Assembly: GCF_023499215.1 (NCBI RefSeq)
Contig: NZ_JAKHSK010000022.1
Coordinates: forward strand, 1 to 64,000
DNA: 64,000 bases
Direction: 5' to 3'
Source: Zunongwangia pacifica
GTDB lineage: Bacteria; Bacteroidota; Bacteroidia; Flavobacteriales; Flavobacteriaceae
A program made the translations under genes and the position numbers. The notes beneath the pieces were generated by a model that was not told where the DNA came from, did no database searches, and was given only the letters and a program-made list of their open reading frames with translations. Position 1 is the stretch's first letter. Each line of letters opens with the position of its first letter. Positions 61,573 through 64,000 of this stretch are shown in pieces.

Positions 61573-62157
61573 CTATTCCATGTTGGCGTGCATTTCCCAT
61601 AATTGCTCGGCATTGCTATCAGATTGTTTCCATAAATATTGTATAAACGCATCAAATAGTAGTAGAAACCCCTGTTCAAAAAGGCTTCCTGCGTATTGCT
61701 GGGAAATTTTATTCGTATGTTCCTGTTTTCCTGCGGCAGGAATCATGATGGTGTGATGAGCTATTTTTGCTAATGGGGATAAGTCGTTAGTAGTAAAGCA
61801 TACTATTTGAGCTTCGCTTTTGCAGGCCGTCTCAGCAGCGTTTACAATAGATTTTGTAGTACCAGATCCCGATACCGCAATGAGTAGGTCATCTTTACCA
61901 ATAGCCGGAGTAGTCGTTTCTCCTACCACATGAACCTGATAGCCCAAATGCATTAATCGCATGGTAGCAGCTTTTACCATAAAGCCGGTCCTGCCTGCAC
62001 CAATTAGAAAAACCTGCCTGGCATTCTTTAAAGGCTCTTCGATGGCTTTAATGTTCTCGAAGTCTAAGGAATGATATAGGTTGACATGCTCATTGATAAT
62101 GATATCGTATGCGGTTTGAATGCTTATTTTTGAATTGGAATTACTGCTGTTATCCAT
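61573..62157 (-). CDS. hxlB: 6-phospho-3-hexuloisomerase
   Basis: A 194-residue SIS-domain isomerase turning 3-hexulose 6-phosphate into fructose 6-phosphate. Motifs: VFLIGAGRTGFMVKAATMRLMHLGYQVHVVGETTTPAIGKDDLLIAVSGSGTTKSIVNAAETA and the C-terminal GSLFEQGFLLLFDAFI typical of PHI, with the predicted catalytic His/Glu region at its end. First gene of the hxlBA operon, divergent from the AraC regulator 194 bases away. Confidence 0.92.
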   Translation of the reverse strand: MDNSSNSNSKISIQTAYDIIINEHVNLYHSLDFENIKAIEEPLKNARQVFLIGAGRTGFMVKAATMRLMHLGYQVHVVGETTTPAIGKDDLLIAVSGSGTTKSIVNAAETACKSEAQIVCFTTNDLSPLAKIAHHTIMIPAAGKQEHTNKISQQYAGSLFEQGFLLLFDAFIQYLWKQSDSNAEQLWEMHANME

Positions 62158-62351
62158 AGCTAATTGTCTTTAAATGATTTACCAATGTTTGGTGAGAGAC
62201 AAAATTAGAGTGCATTACCGCTCAAATTTGTATACGATTTGATAGATGTGTGGTACTATTTGCTTATATCCAAAAATTGTTAGGTGAGATTATCTAGTTT
62301 TGTGGTACTTTTTGGAAAGTTGGTATTTCCCGCCATAAAATAATAGAAATC

Positions 62352-63194
62352 ATGCTAAGTAATAAGGTTTTATATATTCGAGATTTAATAGATTGCCCTC
62401 CTTCTTATCTTGACGATCCGGGACGTAGGGAATTCTTTGAAATTGTTTGGCTTAAAGATGAAAAGGCCTTGCACGTACCACAACATTCATTTCAAACTTT
62501 ACAGGGCGATTGGATTTATCTTATTCCGCCATACCGTGTACATCAATTAAATAAAGCAGGGAAGAAAGGGGTATTGCTTTCTTTTAAAAGAGAATTGTTA
62601 GAAGATGATCTTAAAGAATTTTTACTGGATGTATTCAGAATGTTTAACATTCAGGGAGAATTTTCGTGTTTGCAGGTCACCGAGCAAAGTTCTAAAGGTT
62701 TGAATTCGATTTACAATCTCCTTTCAGAAGAATACCAAAAAGAGGAGATGAACCTGATTATGATCAAGGCGCTTTTAAAAGTATTTTTGTTGCAACTTAT
62801 TCAGTTAAAAGAACAGCATTTTACGCAGCATGATATTAATGAAAAGCGAATTTATGAGTTTATGCTGTTGTTGGAGAATCATTATCTGGAAGAACGCGAT
62901 ACCGCATTTTATGCTGAAAAATTAGGTTTAAGTGCCAAGCGATTAAACCAAATACTGAAAGAGAAATTAGATAAAACCGGACTCCAATTAATCCACGATC
63001 GTTTAATTTTGGAAGCCAAACGCCAAATTATTCATAGTGAAAATACCATTAAAGAAATCTCTTTTAATTTAAAGTTTAAAGATCGGTCTTATTTCAGCAG
63101 ATTTTTCAAACAACATTCGGGAATGACACCGCAGCAATTTCAGGAGAGTGTAAAACAGCACGTAATTCAGCATGAAAATACTTTAATAAGTTAA
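62352..63194 (+). CDS. AraC-family regulator next to hxlAB
   Basis: A 280-residue regulator with an N-terminal cupin-like domain (FFEIVWLKDEKALHVPQHSFQTLQGDWIYLIPPYRVHQL) and a C-terminal AraC helix-turn-helix pair (FYAEKLGLSAKRLNQILKEKLDKTG, IKEISFNLKFKDRSYFSRFFKQHSGMTPQQFQ). It is divergent from hxlBA and upstream of the porin gene in the same direction, so it may control one or both. In B. subtilis hxlAB is controlled by an HxlR protein; here the neighbour is of a different family. Confidence 0.9.
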   Translation: MLSNKVLYIRDLIDCPPSYLDDPGRREFFEIVWLKDEKALHVPQHSFQTLQGDWIYLIPPYRVHQLNKAGKKGVLLSFKRELLEDDLKEFLLDVFRMFNIQGEFSCLQVTEQSSKGLNSIYNLLSEEYQKEEMNLIMIKALLKVFLLQLIQLKEQHFTQHDINEKRIYEFMLLLENHYLEERDTAFYAEKLGLSAKRLNQILKEKLDKTGLQLIHDRLILEAKRQIIHSENTIKEISFNLKFKDRSYFSRFFKQHSGMTPQQFQESVKQHVIQHENTLIS

Positions 63195-63322
63195 GACGTA
63201 CAAAGATCCAATCTGGCTATTCGATTGGTAGGATCATGTAAATTAATTGTTTCTTTAATGCTATTTTAATGTTAAGAAGTTAGAATTCTTTATTTTTGAA
63301 CCCATACTTTTAAAAATGGATT

Positions 63323-64000
63323 ATGAAGTATGGTACACCTTATGTATTAAGGCTTTTACTACTCAGTTTTGTTTTTTGTCTTTCTTCAAATAGCATTTTT
63401 TCGCAGTCGGCGGAAGAAAGTAGCAATGCAGTTTTTCAGGATTGGCGTTTTAAATACGGTGAAAAAGGATTTGAATTTAGATCTGGTGATAACAATTATT
63501 TGCTTCAGGTTCAAAGCAGGTTACAGTTTAGATTTGCCACGCCAAGTGATAACGACCCTTATACTTTCAACGATCTTAACGATAACAGCAATAATGTTTT
63601 TAAGGTAAATCGCTCTAGATTAAAAGTTGGCGGGCATGCCTATAAACCCTGGTTAAAATATTATTGGGAGTATGATCTTGGCCAATCTAATCTTTTAGAT
63701 TACCGGATCATGATAGAGCGTTGGGACTGGTTAAATATCAAAGTAGGCCAGTGGAAGTTGGAATTTTCACGGGAACGCCGTATAAGTAGCGGTGCCCAAC
63801 AAACCGTAGACCGTTCAATTTTAAACAGGGCTTTTACCGTAGACCGGCAGCAGGGAATAGAACTGTATGGTAGATTACGAACCAAAGGATCTCTGGATTT
63901 TAATTATTGGGTAGGTGTTTTTACCGGTAATGGGCGTGGTGCCAGGGAAAATGACGATAAAAGTTTAATGTATTTTGGCCGTTTGCAGTGGAATATGTTT
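63323..64000 (+). CDS. Porin of the phosphate-selective O/P type (5' part, cut by window end)
   Basis: The open frame runs from ATG 63323 to the window edge (226 codons, no stop). Signal peptide about 1-28 (LLLLSFVFCLSSNSIFSQ), then FKYGEKGFEFRSGDNNYLLQVQSRLQFRF, RSRLKVGGHAYKPWLKYYWEYDLGQSNLLDYRIMIE, IKVGQWKLEFSRERRISSGAQQTVDRSI and FTVDRQQGIELYGRL, the standard opening of Bacteroidota OprO/OprP-like barrel proteins. Such porins pass anions or other small solutes. It is 128 bases after the AraC gene. Complete members are about 380-420 residues. Confidence 0.88.
   Translation, partial: MKYGTPYVLRLLLLSFVFCLSSNSIFSQSAEESSNAVFQDWRFKYGEKGFEFRSGDNNYLLQVQSRLQFRFATPSDNDPYTFNDLNDNSNNVFKVNRSRLKVGGHAYKPWLKYYWEYDLGQSNLLDYRIMIERWDWLNIKVGQWKLEFSRERRISSGAQQTVDRSILNRAFTVDRQQGIELYGRLRTKGSLDFNYWVGVFTGNGRGARENDDKSLMYFGRLQWNMF

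Overview
The window is about 36-40% GC chromosomal DNA from a member of the Bacteroidota, most likely a free-living, probably marine, Flavobacteriaceae of the Zunongwangia/Gramella type. The evidence is a SusC/SusD pair, type IX secretion sorting tails on two proteins, many CAZymes with Bacteroidota signal peptides, few Shine-Dalgarno sequences, and two dispersed families of intergenic repeats. The genus is inference from recall; no tRNA, rRNA, CRISPR array or intact mobile element was seen.

Layout. 1-5 kb: the C-terminal tail of a transposase, a GAF-PAS protein that looks like a sensor kinase without its ATPase, a secreted esterase divergent from an HxlR regulator, an AraC regulator and a DUF983 protein. 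5-30.4 kb: a polysaccharide utilisation locus (PUL), all on the + strand: SusC, SusD, GH95, GH3, a CE6-CE1-CE1 triple esterase, two CBM48-CE1 esterases, GH43, then a duplicated GH43-CBM6/GH97 pair (the first GH43 is frameshifted), a GH31 remnant and a last GH43. The enzyme set fits stripping of acyl, arabinosyl, xylosyl and galactosyl side chains from a complex (feruloylated, acetylated) arabinoxylan. No endo-xylanase is encoded here. 31-40.6 kb: an MscS channel, a TPR hybrid histidine kinase, a GH5-CBM13 enzyme exported by T9SS, a DUF808 protein and a secreted EEP-family enzyme, separated by long AT-rich gaps holding the repeats.

40.6-52.7 kb: a probable exopolysaccharide synthesis and export locus. 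It holds a receiver domain fused to a GT2 glycosyltransferase, divergent from an operon of a large GT-C-like membrane protein, a membrane-anchored beta-domain protein and a periplasmic GH5 hydrolase. A GT4 transferase, a Wzx-type flippase and a TPR/beta-barrel outer-membrane protein follow. The parts resemble Pel or Bcs systems, but the fusion suggests control by phosphorylation rather than by c-di-GMP. This is my main candidate for an undescribed system.

52.8-64 kb: a DinB/YfiT-like protein, a large DUF4114 T9SS cargo protein, a glycerophosphodiesterase, a HemG-like flavodoxin, an ArsR regulator followed by a luciferase-like monooxygenase, a lone receiver protein, the ribulose monophosphate pair hxlA/hxlB divergent from an AraC regulator, and the start of a porin cut by the window edge. 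The hxlAB pair points to formaldehyde fixation or detoxification, or to pentose phosphate supply.
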